NCBI RefSeq assembly: GCF_025148785.1
Contig: NZ_CP102271.1
Location: 2,225,972 to 2,289,971, forward strand
Length of the DNA: 64,000 nucleotides
Direction of reading: 5' to 3'
From: Catenibacterium mitsuokai
Lineage (GTDB): Bacteria > Bacillota_I > Bacilli_A > Erysipelotrichales > Coprobacillaceae
The notes under the pieces are model-generated. The model made no database searches. It saw nothing but the letters and a program-made list of their open reading frames with translations, and was not told where the DNA came from. Made by a program: the position numbers and the translations under genes. Shown one piece after another: positions 26,129 to 34,647 of this stretch (position 1 is its first letter; the number at the start of each line of letters is the position of its first letter).

Positions 26129-28872
26129 TTAGTTTTCTATCTTTCCCTGAATAATGAATCCATTCCAGTCTTCCTGAATATATTGATTATTCTTCTTTCT
26201 GACTATTTGTCCAATAGTTTCACTTTCCTCAATTCTTTTATTGAATTCATTAAGGTTTCTTGTATATACGAAAGGATTCTTGATTTTGTTTTTCATTTCT
26301 TTCTCAAAAACAGTTCTTAATTCTTTGAGTTCTTTTAAGCCATGTTCTTTCAAGTATTCCTTGGTATCCTTGAAGGACTGATAGATATTGTTTGTCTGAT
26401 TGTATCTTTCATAGAATGATTTCATAAATATTGCAGAGTTAAAGTCATCTACTTCTTCTACAGTAAGAAGTAGTGTCTGGCATCCTGCAAGTTCAAAAGC
26501 TCTTCTAATACCATAAATACCTTCACCACTTATATTCTCACCTAAACCTGTATTACAGGCTGATAATACAGCTAGTTCTGTACCCTTTAAGTCCATATAC
26601 TGTATTTCTCTAGCACTGATATAACCAGAATTATTATCTTCTACATTATATCCTGATAAGCATAAAACGCCTCTATCCATTGGTTCCATATGTTCATTAT
26701 CTAGATAGTCACCATGTGTAGAAACATGTAGTATTCTTGGCCTTTTTGTATTGAAGAAGTTATCATGATTAGCTTGATATGAACTATATACAGTGGACTT
26801 CTCACCATAGATATCATGAATGAACATACCTTCTAGATATGAACCATAGAGTACACCTTTTGTATCTCCTCTGTCATTATCTTCAGATTGTGTACCTGAG
26901 AAGTCTGGATAGATAAAGGATACAAGCTGATCTGTGTTACCATCATCCGTATCATTATCGAAGAGTGTCTGTACAGAACTTAGATAAGAAATATTGAGAC
27001 AGTTAAGTACTCTTTCAAAGGATAAGTTATAGAGTTTACCATCAGGACAGATATAAATATGATCATAGTCTCTAATAGAACCAATGAATAATTGAATATC
27101 TTCATCATTAACAAATGTACCACTGATAATTTCTTCACAATCAACAACACACTGTGAATACTTTCCTTTCTTTATGAGAATAAGACCATACTTTGAATCA
27201 TCAAGTTCATAGAAATCAATAATCAGCTGATTACCTATCATATTAGATATTTCTTTTAAAAATAATCTTTCCCCCATATTTTTATTGTGGAATCTATTGA
27301 CATCCATCTCGAAAGATAGATTCTTATTGACGAAAAGATAATCTAATAAGTCTTTGATATTTCTTTCAAAAACACTGACTTTCAATAATTTATATACACC
27401 ATTGAATGATTTAAGAAAGTTTCGTCTAGAAGAGACATCTTTTATATCAAAGGCAGTTTTCTTAAGGTTATTAATATTTTCAAAATATGCAGTCATATTC
27501 TTCTTAATAGATTGATTATCTGTTTTGTCTTGATGAATCTGTCTTGAAATTAATTTACTTAATGCGATGAGTGTACCAGGATGACTCTCTCCTAAAATCA
27601 CTTTTTTTGCACTATAAACTGATTTTGCAATTTCAAACCCTTTTTTATAATCTCCTACCTTACTACAGTAAATTGCTATACTATCAAGTGCCATCAATGT
27701 ACTAAGATGCTTCTCCCCGAGACTATCTTTTGTTTCAGTATAAACTATATTTTCTGTTTCTAATGCCTTGTTATAATCTTCTAAATAAAAATAATGGATT
27801 GCTAAATTATGTAAAGCAGATAGCGTGTCAAAATGCTTCTTTCCCAGAATTTCTTTTCTTGCATTATAAATTATGTTCTCTAATTCACATGCTTTGTTAT
27901 AATCCCCCAAATCAGAATATGAGATAGCTAAATTATAAAGTGATCTTAATGTATCTGAATGATTAACTCCTAGAATCTGTTTTCTTGAAATATAAACTTC
28001 TTCATGCAGTTTCACCGACTTGTTGTAATCTCCTAAATTAGAGTAAGAGATTGCTAAATTAGAAAGTGATGTTAATGTATCTGGATGTGTCTCTCCTAGA
28101 ATTTCTTTTCTTGCATTATAAACTGTATTATGTAATTCAAACGCCTTACTATAATCTCCTAAATCAGAATAATAGCCTGCCAGATTGAAAAGTGATGTTA
28201 ATGTATCTGGATGATTAACTCCTAGAATCTGTTTTCTTAAAACATAAACCTCTTCATGCAGTTTCATCGCCTTGTTATAATCCCCTAAATCAGAATAGGT
28301 GATTGCTAGATTAGAAAGCGATGTTAACGTATCTAAATCTCTCTCTCCCAGAATTTGTTTTCTAGAATTGTAAACTCTATTCTCCATTTCTAATGCCTTG
28401 TTGTAATCTCCTAAATTAGAATAAAAAATTGCTAGATTGGAAAGTGATGTTAACGTATCCAAATCTCTCTCCTAGAACCTCTTTTCTTGCATTATAAACT
28501 TTATTCTCTGTTTTTAAAGCCTTATTGTAATCACCTAAATGATAATAAGAGATTGCTAGATTAGAAAGTGATGTCAATGTGTCTGGATTATTCTCATCTA
28601 AAAATTCCTTTCTTCCGTTATAAACTGCTTTTCTCATTTCAAACACCTTGTTGTAATCTCCCAAACATTCATAAGAAATTGCAAGAGCCTCTAATGCATC
28701 TAATGTATCTGGATGTTTTTCTCCCAATTCGCATTTATATAAAACATATAATTCTTGATAAACATTTTTTTGCTTTTATATAATTTCCTGCATCAAACGC
28801 TTTATTTCCTTTATATTCTTTATATGCACCTTCTGCTTTTATAAAAAATTTACCGACTAATGACTTGCTCAT
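26129..28872 (-). pseudogene. TPR-CHAT protease, second copy, broken by two frameshifts
   Basis: A paralog of the intact TPR-CHAT gene with about ten TPR units and a complete CHAT domain (HVSTHGDYLDNE and LSACNTGLGENI, so His and Cys are kept). The original start is ATG at 28872 (GAGGAATATGT before it; MSKSLVGKFFIK). The frame is lost at a seven-base T run (A7 in the coding strand, 28765-28771) and again at a CT dinucleotide run (28465-28472), where the neighbouring TPR unit shows two more bases. Everything from the second break to 26129 is an open frame of 777 codons. Both breaks are at slippage-prone repeats, so the gene could be phase-variable rather than dead. Confidence 0.85.
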
Positions 28873-28932
28873 ACATATTCCTCACAATACTATTCTACCC
28901 TAATAAAATAGACTTATATCTTATTAGGTCCA

Positions 28933-29427
28933 TCATTTATTCCCTTCTAACTCTAATAACGCTTCTTTTCTATCTATACCACCTGCATAACCTGTTAAAC
29001 TACCATTGCTCCCTAACACTCTATGACAAGGTACAATAATACTTATTCTATTATGTCCTACTGCTCCTCCTACTGCCTGAGCAGAGAATCTTTTAACACC
29101 TCTTCTTTGTGCCAATATATTCGCAATCTCTCCATAAGTCATTGTATGTCCATAAGGAATATCACAAAGAATATCCCATACTTCTTTTTGAAAGTCTGTA
29201 CCTATGAAGTGAAGAGGAAAATCAATAGATGGCTGTTCTTTCTTAAAATAAAGATCAAGCCATCTCTTTACCTTTAAAATTAGTTCTGTTTCTTTTTCTT
29301 CATAAGGTTCTTTTAATCCTGATGCATAATACTTCTGATTCTCAAACCATAAGCCATATACACCTATTTCATCTACCGCAATAAGTATATCTCCTAATGG
29401 TGATTGATAATGTCCAATATAAGTCAT
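28933..29427 (-). CDS. ogt: Methylated-DNA--protein-cysteine methyltransferase
   Basis: A suicide repair enzyme that moves the methyl group from O6-methylguanine in DNA to its own cysteine. The 164-aa product has the active-site motif IIVPCHRVLGSNGSLTGYAGG with the acceptor Cys134, and the recognition helix RRGVKRFSAQAVGGAVGHN before it. The N-terminal domain starts MTYIGHYQSPLGDILIAVDE, as in Ogt. The ATG follows GGAGGATTTCAT. It stands alone between the TPR-CHAT wreck and a decayed sugar locus. Confidence 0.95.
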   Translation of the reverse strand: MTYIGHYQSPLGDILIAVDEIGVYGLWFENQKYYASGLKEPYEEKETELILKVKRWLDLYFKKEQPSIDFPLHFIGTDFQKEVWDILCDIPYGHTMTYGEIANILAQRRGVKRFSAQAVGGAVGHNRISIIVPCHRVLGSNGSLTGYAGGIDRKEALLELEGNK

Positions 29428-29455
29428 ATGAAATCCTCCATATGTCTATCATATC

Positions 29456-29480
29456 AAAAAAAAGACTCATAAGAGTCCCT
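29456..29480 (-). terminator. Terminator after the GH1 wreck
   Basis: GACTC and GAGTC (29464-29468 and 29473-29477) pair, followed on the minus strand by eight T residues. Confidence 0.7.
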
Positions 29481-29497
29481 TAATTGAATTGTTTATG

Positions 29498-29861
29498 TTA
29501 ATTTTCAATAAAGTCATGATACCATTTAAAGCTATCCTTCTTATATCTCTTATAAGTACCCTGACCTAGATTATTAGCATCTACATAAACAACGCCATAA
29601 CGTTTTTCCATTTCAAAGCTTTCTGCAGAAACAATATCAATAACACCCCACATGCTATAGCCAATAACATCTACACCATCATCAATCGCTTCATCAATAA
29701 TATCTTGTGTGAGTAGTCTTGTAGATGTTGTCGCATCAGATGTTTTTTAGATAGGGTCTACAATCCTGTGTATCTAAGCCTTTACCGCCTTCTTTATAGC
29801 CACCTTCATATTGACTGCTAGCAGTGGCTCCACCCCATAATATATCTTTTGTCTTTTTCAT
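29498..29861 (-). pseudogene. 6-phospho-beta-glucosidase (GH1) wreck with large internal deletion
   Basis: The 5' piece, after GAGGAAATT and ATG at 29861, encodes MKKTKDILWGGATASSQYEG, the standard GH1 start. The 3' piece down to the TAA at 29498 encodes IGYSMWGVIDIVSAESFEM, then EKRYGVVYVDANN, the standard GH1 end. The roughly 350 residues between, including both catalytic Glu regions, are missing and the two pieces are out of frame (364 bases in all). The gene is therefore dead. It lies in a MurNAc/sugar locus and shows that a beta-glucoside step has been lost here. Confidence 0.85.
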
Positions 29862-29891
29862 AATTTCCTCATTTTAAAAAAACTAATGTTT

Positions 29892-30758
29892 TCACCCTAG
29901 TTTCCTTGCAAGCTTATAAGCACCATATTCCGGTGTATGGATAGGTGAAATAAGATTCTCTATTGTTTCATTTAGAATAGGTAGAATATACTTGGAAGCA
30001 TGTTCAAATACGCCTCCAATATAGGAAATACGAGATGTTGAATCATGTTCTTTTAAGAGTGTTTGTATGAGTGAACGAATTTCTAATGCTGCCTGTCTAT
30101 ATATTTCTATCGCATAAGGATCTCCCTGATTGGCAGCTAATCCATTGATATAAGCATAGGATGCAATAGATGTACGATCAAGACTATTCATAAATGTGAT
30201 AATATCATAATCAATATCTAGATGACATTCTCTCATAACAAGATCATAAAGAACTGTCTTTTCTAGTCTGCCATCTATTTCTTTACAGAATGTATTAAAC
30301 ATCTTCTTCGCAATCCAATAAGCACTGCCTTCATCACCTAATTGATAACCCCAGCCCCCACAACGTGTCAGCTTATTATTCTTAAGGGATAAGGCAATAC
30401 TGCCTGTTCCTGCAATGACCACAATACCATCATGACCATCTAATGCACCTTCTATCGCAATTCTTACATCACTTTCTACGACAAAAGTTCTATCTTCAAA
30501 TGCTTCTTTACATATGTATTCTATTTTATCTCTTAATTCTTTCTGTTGGCCATATCCTGCAAGTCCTGCACCTATTATTGCAGTATGATCAGGATCTAGC
30601 TGATTGACACCATCTCTTAATATTTCAATAGATTGATCTTGTGGCTGAGTTAAAACATGTACTGTAGGAAGGATTAATTCTTTTAAACGAGATCCGTTCT
30701 CATCAAAAAGAACCATCTTTGTTTTTGTACCTCCGCCATCTATACCTATATACAACAT
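29892..30758 (-). CDS. BadF/BadG-type sugar kinase, probable MurNAc/GlcNAc kinase
   Basis: A 288-aa ASKHA-fold kinase starting MLYIGIDGGGTKTKMVLFDE, with the phosphate-1 motif at residues 4-15. It has GIVVIAGTGSIAL (phosphate-2/adenosine region) and GGWGYQLGDEGSAYWIAKK, which is the GlcNAc-kinase signature. In clostridia a kinase of this type (MurK) sits with murQ and phosphorylates MurNAc and GlcNAc freed from cell-wall turnover. The murQ and murR genes just upstream on the same strand support the same role here. It is preceded by a strip of decayed PTS sequence. Confidence 0.85.
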   Translation of the reverse strand: MLYIGIDGGGTKTKMVLFDENGSRLKELILPTVHVLTQPQDQSIEILRDGVNQLDPDHTAIIGAGLAGYGQQKELRDKIEYICKEAFEDRTFVVESDVRIAIEGALDGHDGIVVIAGTGSIALSLKNNKLTRCGGWGYQLGDEGSAYWIAKKMFNTFCKEIDGRLEKTVLYDLVMRECHLDIDYDIITFMNSLDRTSIASYAYINGLAANQGDPYAIEIYRQAALEIRSLIQTLLKEHDSTSRISYIGGVFEHASKYILPILNETIENLISPIHTPEYGAYKLARKLG

Positions 30759-30770
30759 TTCTGTTACCTC

Positions 30771-30857
30771 TTAATTTTCAGATGCTTCGTTTGCCTTTTC
30801 TTCTTCTAATAATTCACCACCATACATCTTAAAGAATGGATAATACATAGTTACCAT
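30771..30857 (-). pseudogene. C-terminal remnant of a PTS EIIC (lactose/cellobiose family)
   Basis: Frame reading gives VTMYYPFFKMYGGELLEEE followed by KANEASEN and a stop at 30771. This is the usual C-terminus of a cellobiose-type EIIC; the intact celB-like gene at 55012 has VVWYPFFKIYEKRYG at the same place. Only about 28 codons remain. It suggests that a sugar permease once lay between murQ and the kinase. Confidence 0.7.
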
Positions 30858-30885
30858 TATTAACACTATTTATATTGTGTGTTAT

Positions 30886-31017
30886 TCATCCCACACCTAA
30901 AGGAGTGGGCTTTCCGCGCAGTTTTTTTAAAGCACTCTTGAAACCAAACATAGGGATATCATAATCCGTCATACCAAAGACATTCTTGTTTTGATTCTTT
31001 ACAACGTACTTATTCAT
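30886..31017 (-). pseudogene. 43-codon gene fragment ending in an IS200/IS605-like hairpin
   Basis: An ATG at 31017 with a perfect GGAGG site opens a 43-codon frame (MNKYVVKNQNKNVFGMTDYD...) that stops at 30886 inside a hairpin. The stem is CCCACACC and GGAGTGGG (30890-30897 and 30902-30909, one mismatch). This hairpin with the CGCGGAAAGCCCACTCC context looks like the right end of an IS200/IS605 element. I read it as the 5' stub of a lost gene downstream of murQ, joined to an IS scar. Both parts are tentative. Confidence 0.4.
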
Positions 31018-31028
31018 CTCACATCCTC

Positions 31029-31928
31029 CTATAGATAACTTTTTACAGTTTTACTGATATTTCCATTGTTTTTTAGAAGAGCTTCTTCACATTCTTTTTC
31101 ATCTTTACCTGTTAAACCAGATAGAATCGCAATCTTTACATTGTAGTGACATTTAGTTAATAGTGCGATTGATTCTTCTTCAGAACAATCTAAAGATTGT
31201 GAGACAATGTTGACAGCTCTGATCTTAAGTTTTTCATTGGTAGGCTGTACATCAACCATTAGGTTTTTATAGACCTTTCCTCTTTTGATCATTACAGATG
31301 TAGAAAGCATATTTAAAACAAGTTTTTGTGCGGTACCAGCCTTCATTCTTGTAGAGCCAGTTACGACTTCTGCACCCGTAATTACTTCTATTGGATAGTG
31401 GGAGTATTTTGATATTTTTCCATTGTGAACACAACAGATAGAAACTGTCTGGCATCCTAGTGTGCGCGCATATTGAAGTCCGCCAATGACATAAGGTGTT
31501 CTGCCTGATGCTGCAATACCACATACAACATCTTTGTCTGTTAAGTGGATATTCTTTAAGTCCTCTACAGCAAGTTCCTGAGAATCTTCTGCACCTTCTA
31601 TTGCAGTTGTGAGTGCGATGTTCCCACCAGCTATTAATCCTTGTACTAGTTGAGGATCAACACCATAAGTAGGAGGACACTCTGATGCATCTAGTACACC
31701 TAATCTCCCTGATGTACCAGCACCAATATATATCAATCTGCCACCTTGACTCATCTGTTGATAGATACAGTCAACAGCATCTGAAATTTGCGGTAAGACG
31801 TCTTTTACAGCTAAAGCCACCTTCTGATCTTCATTATTAATAGTTGTGAGAATATCTATCGTAGACATTTCATCTATATGTAATGAGTCAGGATTTGACT
31901 GTTCTGTATCTAAGTTATTTAAGTTCAT
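31029..31928 (-). CDS. murQ: N-acetylmuramic acid 6-phosphate etherase
   Basis: MurQ removes the lactyl group from MurNAc-6-phosphate to give GlcNAc-6-phosphate, part of cell-wall recycling. The start is placed at 31928 (GGAAGGGGG, then ATG; MNLNNLDTEQSNPDS), eight codons inside the longest frame. The 299-aa product has the SIS-domain sugar-phosphate site GAGTSGRLGVLDASECPPTYG, with the catalytic Glu in SECPPT, and the second signature TGSTRMKAGTAQKLVLNML. Both are diagnostic. It follows murR and precedes the MurK-like kinase. It is probably regulated by the adjacent murR. Confidence 0.96.
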   Translation of the reverse strand: MNLNNLDTEQSNPDSLHIDEMSTIDILTTINNEDQKVALAVKDVLPQISDAVDCIYQQMSQGGRLIYIGAGTSGRLGVLDASECPPTYGVDPQLVQGLIAGGNIALTTAIEGAEDSQELAVEDLKNIHLTDKDVVCGIAASGRTPYVIGGLQYARTLGCQTVSICCVHNGKISKYSHYPIEVITGAEVVTGSTRMKAGTAQKLVLNMLSTSVMIKRGKVYKNLMVDVQPTNEKLKIRAVNIVSQSLDCSEEESIALLTKCHYNVKIAILSGLTGKDEKECEEALLKNNGNISKTVKSYL

Positions 31929-31980
31929 TCTTGTTCCCCCTTCCAATATCATTATAGACTTGATGAAATGTTATTTCTAA

Positions 31981-32012
31981 AGCAAAAGACTCATAGTGAA
32001 ATATGAGTCTAC
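31981..32012 (-). terminator. Terminator or stem at the murR 3' end
   Basis: AGACTCATA (31987-31995) and TATGAGTCT (32002-32010) pair; the T-rich side on the minus strand follows. It covers the murR stop codon, so murQ is probably transcribed by read-through or from its own promoter. Confidence 0.65.
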
Positions 32013-32845
32013 TTTTTGAGTATAGAGACATTGTCTTTTGAGTCTATGAGATTCTTTTTATGTTCTTCAAAGTTCTTCTTAAATACACCATAGTACAATA
32101 AGTCAGTTATCACAAATGAAGAGATACGAGAAGAGACAGCACCAATACGCAAAGCTTTTTCTTCACTTGGTACTTTGAGTGAATAAGTACTTAGTTTAGA
32201 GATTGGATTAGCGTTAATTTGTGTTATAGATATAACTGGTATTTGTTTTTCATGTAATACTCTAGCAACATCTACTAAACCAGTGGTAGAACCTGAGTAA
32301 CTGATAATAAGTGCTGCATCATTTTGATCCATGCTTTGGGCGAAGGTCATCTGTACATGAAGATCAGCGTTATAGATCACCTTCTTACCTATACGCATGA
32401 GTTTTTGGTAGATATCTAAACCAATAACTGATGAACCACCTACACCAAAGAGATAGATAGTAGAAGCATTGTTGAGTAAGTCTATTGATTCTTCTAGTGT
32501 ATCTATGTTTATTAACTGATATGTTTTTAAGACTGTATTCATGTTTAGTCTACAGCCTTTTTCTACTAATGTACTGATATTATCTTCTGGTTCAAAGATG
32601 AGATCTACTTCTTGTTGTTTTTCTTCTTTAGTTGATTGAGCTAGGTTCATCTTTAAATCACTAAAGCCTTTAAAACCTATTTTCTTTGAGAAACGGATAA
32701 TAGCAGCTGCAGAGGTATTAGTCTTTTCACCTAGTGCTTGAGCAGAATCCTGTAAGATATCATTTTCTAGTATATATTCAGCTATGAGCTTTTCTGTTGC
32801 AGTATAGCTATCATTGTATTCTTTAATTCTTATATATGCGTTCAT
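32009..32845 (-). CDS. murR: MurR/RpiR family transcriptional regulator
   Basis: The start is set at 32845, after GGAGGTGATCAC, giving 278 aa. The N-terminal RpiR helix-turn-helix is seen in TATEKLIAEYILEN and the GEKTNTSAAAIIRFSKKIGF recognition part (about residues 20-60). The C-terminal SIS domain (about 120-240) binds a phosphorylated amino sugar, with IYLFGVGGSSVIGLDIYQKL and IISYSGSTTGLV. Such proteins repress murQ-type operons and are released by MurNAc-6-phosphate. A degraded copy of its 5' half lies at 33874-34050. Confidence 0.92.
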   Translation of the reverse strand: MNAYIRIKEYNDSYTATEKLIAEYILENDILQDSAQALGEKTNTSAAAIIRFSKKIGFKGFSDLKMNLAQSTKEEKQQEVDLIFEPEDNISTLVEKGCRLNMNTVLKTYQLINIDTLEESIDLLNNASTIYLFGVGGSSVIGLDIYQKLMRIGKKVIYNADLHVQMTFAQSMDQNDAALIISYSGSTTGLVDVARVLHEKQIPVISITQINANPISKLSTYSLKVPSEEKALRIGAVSSRISSFVITDLLYYGVFKKNFEEHKKNLIDSKDNVSILKK

Positions 32846-32867
32846 GTGATCACCTCCGATTAACACC

Positions 32868-32876
32868 ATTATAGCA
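32868..32876 (-). promoter_or_regulatory. Extended -10 promoter of murR
   Basis: TGCTATAAT on the minus strand is an ideal extended -10 element, 23 bases before the murR start codon. The same element is preserved in the degraded murR copy at about 34030. No clear -35 box is seen. The rest of the gap to 33106 is AT-rich and shows a small ATCCCC/GGGGAT hairpin near 32907 and nothing else recognised. Confidence 0.5.
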
Positions 32877-33106
32877 TATAGAAATAGTTGTTTTGTATAT
32901 AAAAATATCCCCTGGAGAGGGGATTGGAAATCATGAGGTTTCCGTACTTGCCATTTTATACTGTCAAAAATTCAGTTTTCAACTCTTTATAGAAAACATC
33001 ATAATTAAGTTGTTCACATCATCTTAATCAGTACTTAAGAGGATTACCAAGATTCAATTTATATCATTGTCCTTCTTATGATTTTTTGTTTATTATTCTT
33101 ATCAAA

Positions 33107-33661
33107 TTATATTTTCCCTTCAAGAATTAAATATATCACTTTGCCATAAAATATAATTCTTTTTACCTTTATGTTTTTTAACTTTTTTCCTCTATTCTTA
33201 CCCGATAACATTTTATCCCAATATTCATCTATTTCTTTATTAGTTAAACTATCATCAAATACCTTTGAATACTTTTGGAATTGTTCTTTGATATCGTCAT
33301 TAGTCACATTATCGGAATTATTTAGAACAGCAACAGCCATTTTATTCCCAAACATGTTTTTACGTTGTATCCATATCCCTAATTTCTCGTTTGATATATC
33401 AACTATACTAGGCTCATCTTTTCCTTCAAGTTTTTTCATACTTACCATATCACTGGTAATATCTGGATCATTAATTTCGTTATATTTATTCAAAAAAGAA
33501 TTAATACTTTTATCTTTTTTATAAATCAACTTTTCTTTTACCTTTTTCTTAACTCCAAAGAAACTATTTTCTAATGTGTGTTCAGTTGTACTTTTTGATT
33601 TATTTGTTGTACCGCAACTAACTAATACTAAGCAAAGAAGCAGTATAATTATTTTTCTCAT
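33107..33661 (-). CDS. Putative small lipoprotein
   Basis: The start is set at 33661, giving 184 aa that begin MRKIIILLLCLVLVSCGTTN, a clear lipoprotein signal with lipobox LVSC. The mature part is Lys-rich with an FGVKKKVKEKLIYKKDKSINS stretch, a GIWIQRKNMFGNKMAVAVLNN strand region, and DEYWDKMLSGKNRGKK. No family is recognised. It lies in a degraded region between murR and an IS element, next to wrecks of other genes, so recent loss of its former partners is likely. Confidence 0.7.
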   Translation of the reverse strand: MRKIIILLLCLVLVSCGTTNKSKSTTEHTLENSFFGVKKKVKEKLIYKKDKSINSFLNKYNEINDPDITSDMVSMKKLEGKDEPSIVDISNEKLGIWIQRKNMFGNKMAVAVLNNSDNVTNDDIKEQFQKYSKVFDDSLTNKEIDEYWDKMLSGKNRGKKLKNIKVKRIIFYGKVIYLILEGKI

Positions 33662-33675
33662 ATCAACACCCCTAT

Positions 33676-33873
33676 TCATTTCACATTTAACCCATATCCA
33701 ATTATTGCACCAACTATACCAACAATAATTGCCATATTTGAAATATTGTTTTGCACCGCAATACCCTCATATACCTGCTGTCCAATATGCAACCAATATA
33801 AATGTAATAAGAATTTCTTCTTTTCTAAAATCAATAAATGAAACAAGCATATTAAAAGCAAAAACTGCTCCAC
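33676..33873 (-). pseudogene. Frameshifted small membrane protein
   Basis: Two reading frames together describe one small hydrophobic protein. The upstream part reads AFNMLVSFIDFRKEEILI then TFILVAYWTAGI in one frame, and after a frameshift near 33775 the rest reads YEGIAVQNNISNMAI then IVGIVGAIIGYGLNVK. Each half gives a plausible membrane helix. The open frame printed from 33873 mixes a nonsense start with the true C-terminus. Its stop overlaps the lipoprotein gene's upstream region by a few bases. I judge it to be a remnant. Confidence 0.5.
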
Positions 33874-34050
33874 TCTACCTCTTGTTGTTTTTCTTCTTTA
33901 GTAGATTGGGAAACGGATATTAGCTGTTACAGAATCTCGTAATATATAATCACTATTAGCTTTTTGTAGCAGTATAACAGTCTATTCTTAAGTATACATT
34001 CATAGGACTATCACCGATTAACCCTATTATAGCATATAGAAATACTTACT
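33874..34050 (-). pseudogene. Degraded duplicate of the murR 5' region
   Basis: The sequence matches 32608-32890 (murR promoter, start region and the helix-turn-helix part) with internal deletions: the segments at 33874-33905, 33908-33925, 33935-33990 and 34000-34050 can be aligned by eye to the intact gene. It keeps the TATAAT promoter box and part of the start region. It shows that a murR-containing unit was duplicated and then eroded. Confidence 0.75.
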
Positions 34051-34063
34051 TTGTAAAGAAAAG

Positions 34064-34101
34064 AGCCTTTATGTTTGAATAGTCAAATACAAAGGCTTTT
34101 T
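34064..34101. terminator. Terminator-like hairpin
   Basis: AGCCTTT and AAAGGCT (34064-34070 and 34091-34097), with further inner pairing, have T-rich sequence on both strands. It follows the stop of the 54-aa reading frame at 34114 on the minus strand. Confidence 0.6.
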
Positions 34102-34113
34102 CAGGAGGCTATT

Positions 34114-34278
34114 TTATTTGTATGTAAATTTAATAATGGCACCTAGTCCTGACAATAGGACAATTGACGGCATATATGATACAAATGTAGTAATCAAATT
34201 TGAAACCGTACTCGCAATCCAAGGCCCAAACATAGGAATAATTAAATATATTAATAAAAACTGAATAACATGTTCCAT
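34114..34278 (-). CDS. Possible 54-aa membrane peptide
   Basis: An open frame of 55 codons from ATG at 34278 to TAA at 34114 encodes MEHVIQFLLIYLIIPMF, then GPWIASTVSNLITT, then FVSYMPSIVLLSGLGAII. It is hydrophobic, with two likely helices and a basic end. A terminator follows its stop. The ribosome site is weak, which keeps confidence low. It could be the remains of a longer gene. Confidence 0.35.
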   Translation of the reverse strand: MEHVIQFLLIYLIIPMFGPWIASTVSNLITTFVSYMPSIVLLSGLGAIIKFTYK

Positions 34279-34489
34279 AGGCTTATATACTAATCAATCC
34301 ATTGATTGATTACCTTTCTTAAGATTTTCTATTATGAGTAGTTTAATTAGACCGATAGAGATAAATCCTGCCTAAAGTGTTTCTAATAGATCTGTTACTT
34401 GGGTTATACTTTATGACAAAAGGAGGAGGCATTATTTGAATGCACAATAGGCAGGTTATTTAAAACTCTATGATTTGTTTTCCTTTTGC

Positions 34490-34532
34490 ATCACCAACCT
34501 TCACTTATAATGTATGTCCTTTTATTTTTCCC
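34490..34532 (-). repeat. Dispersed 42-base repeat, copy B
   Basis: A minus-strand copy of the sequence at 19312 and 35255. Apart from this repeat and a terminator at 34572, the 369-base gap 34279-34647 shows no gene. Confidence 0.6.
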
Positions 34533-34571
34533 TCTTTTTACACATTCTTTATTTGAATAATTGAATTCTAT

Positions 34572-34616
34572 AAAAAAGAGGATAGATGGACTACAAATCA
34601 TCCATACTATCCTCAT
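34572..34616. terminator. Terminator after the unknown 201-aa gene
   Basis: GAGGATAG (34578-34585) and CTATCCTC (34607-34614), with an inner TGGA/TCCA pair, are followed by T residues on the minus strand. Confidence 0.75.
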
Positions 34617-34647
34617 ATATAATTCTTACCATTAGTGATTTATTATT

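Noticed and set aside
22407-28872. Type III-E CRISPR (gRAMP plus TPR-CHAT) as an explanation of the TPR-CHAT genes
   Set aside because: The CRISPR locus in the window is a plain type III-A with separate Cas10 and Csm genes, 13 kb away, and no fused gRAMP gene is present.
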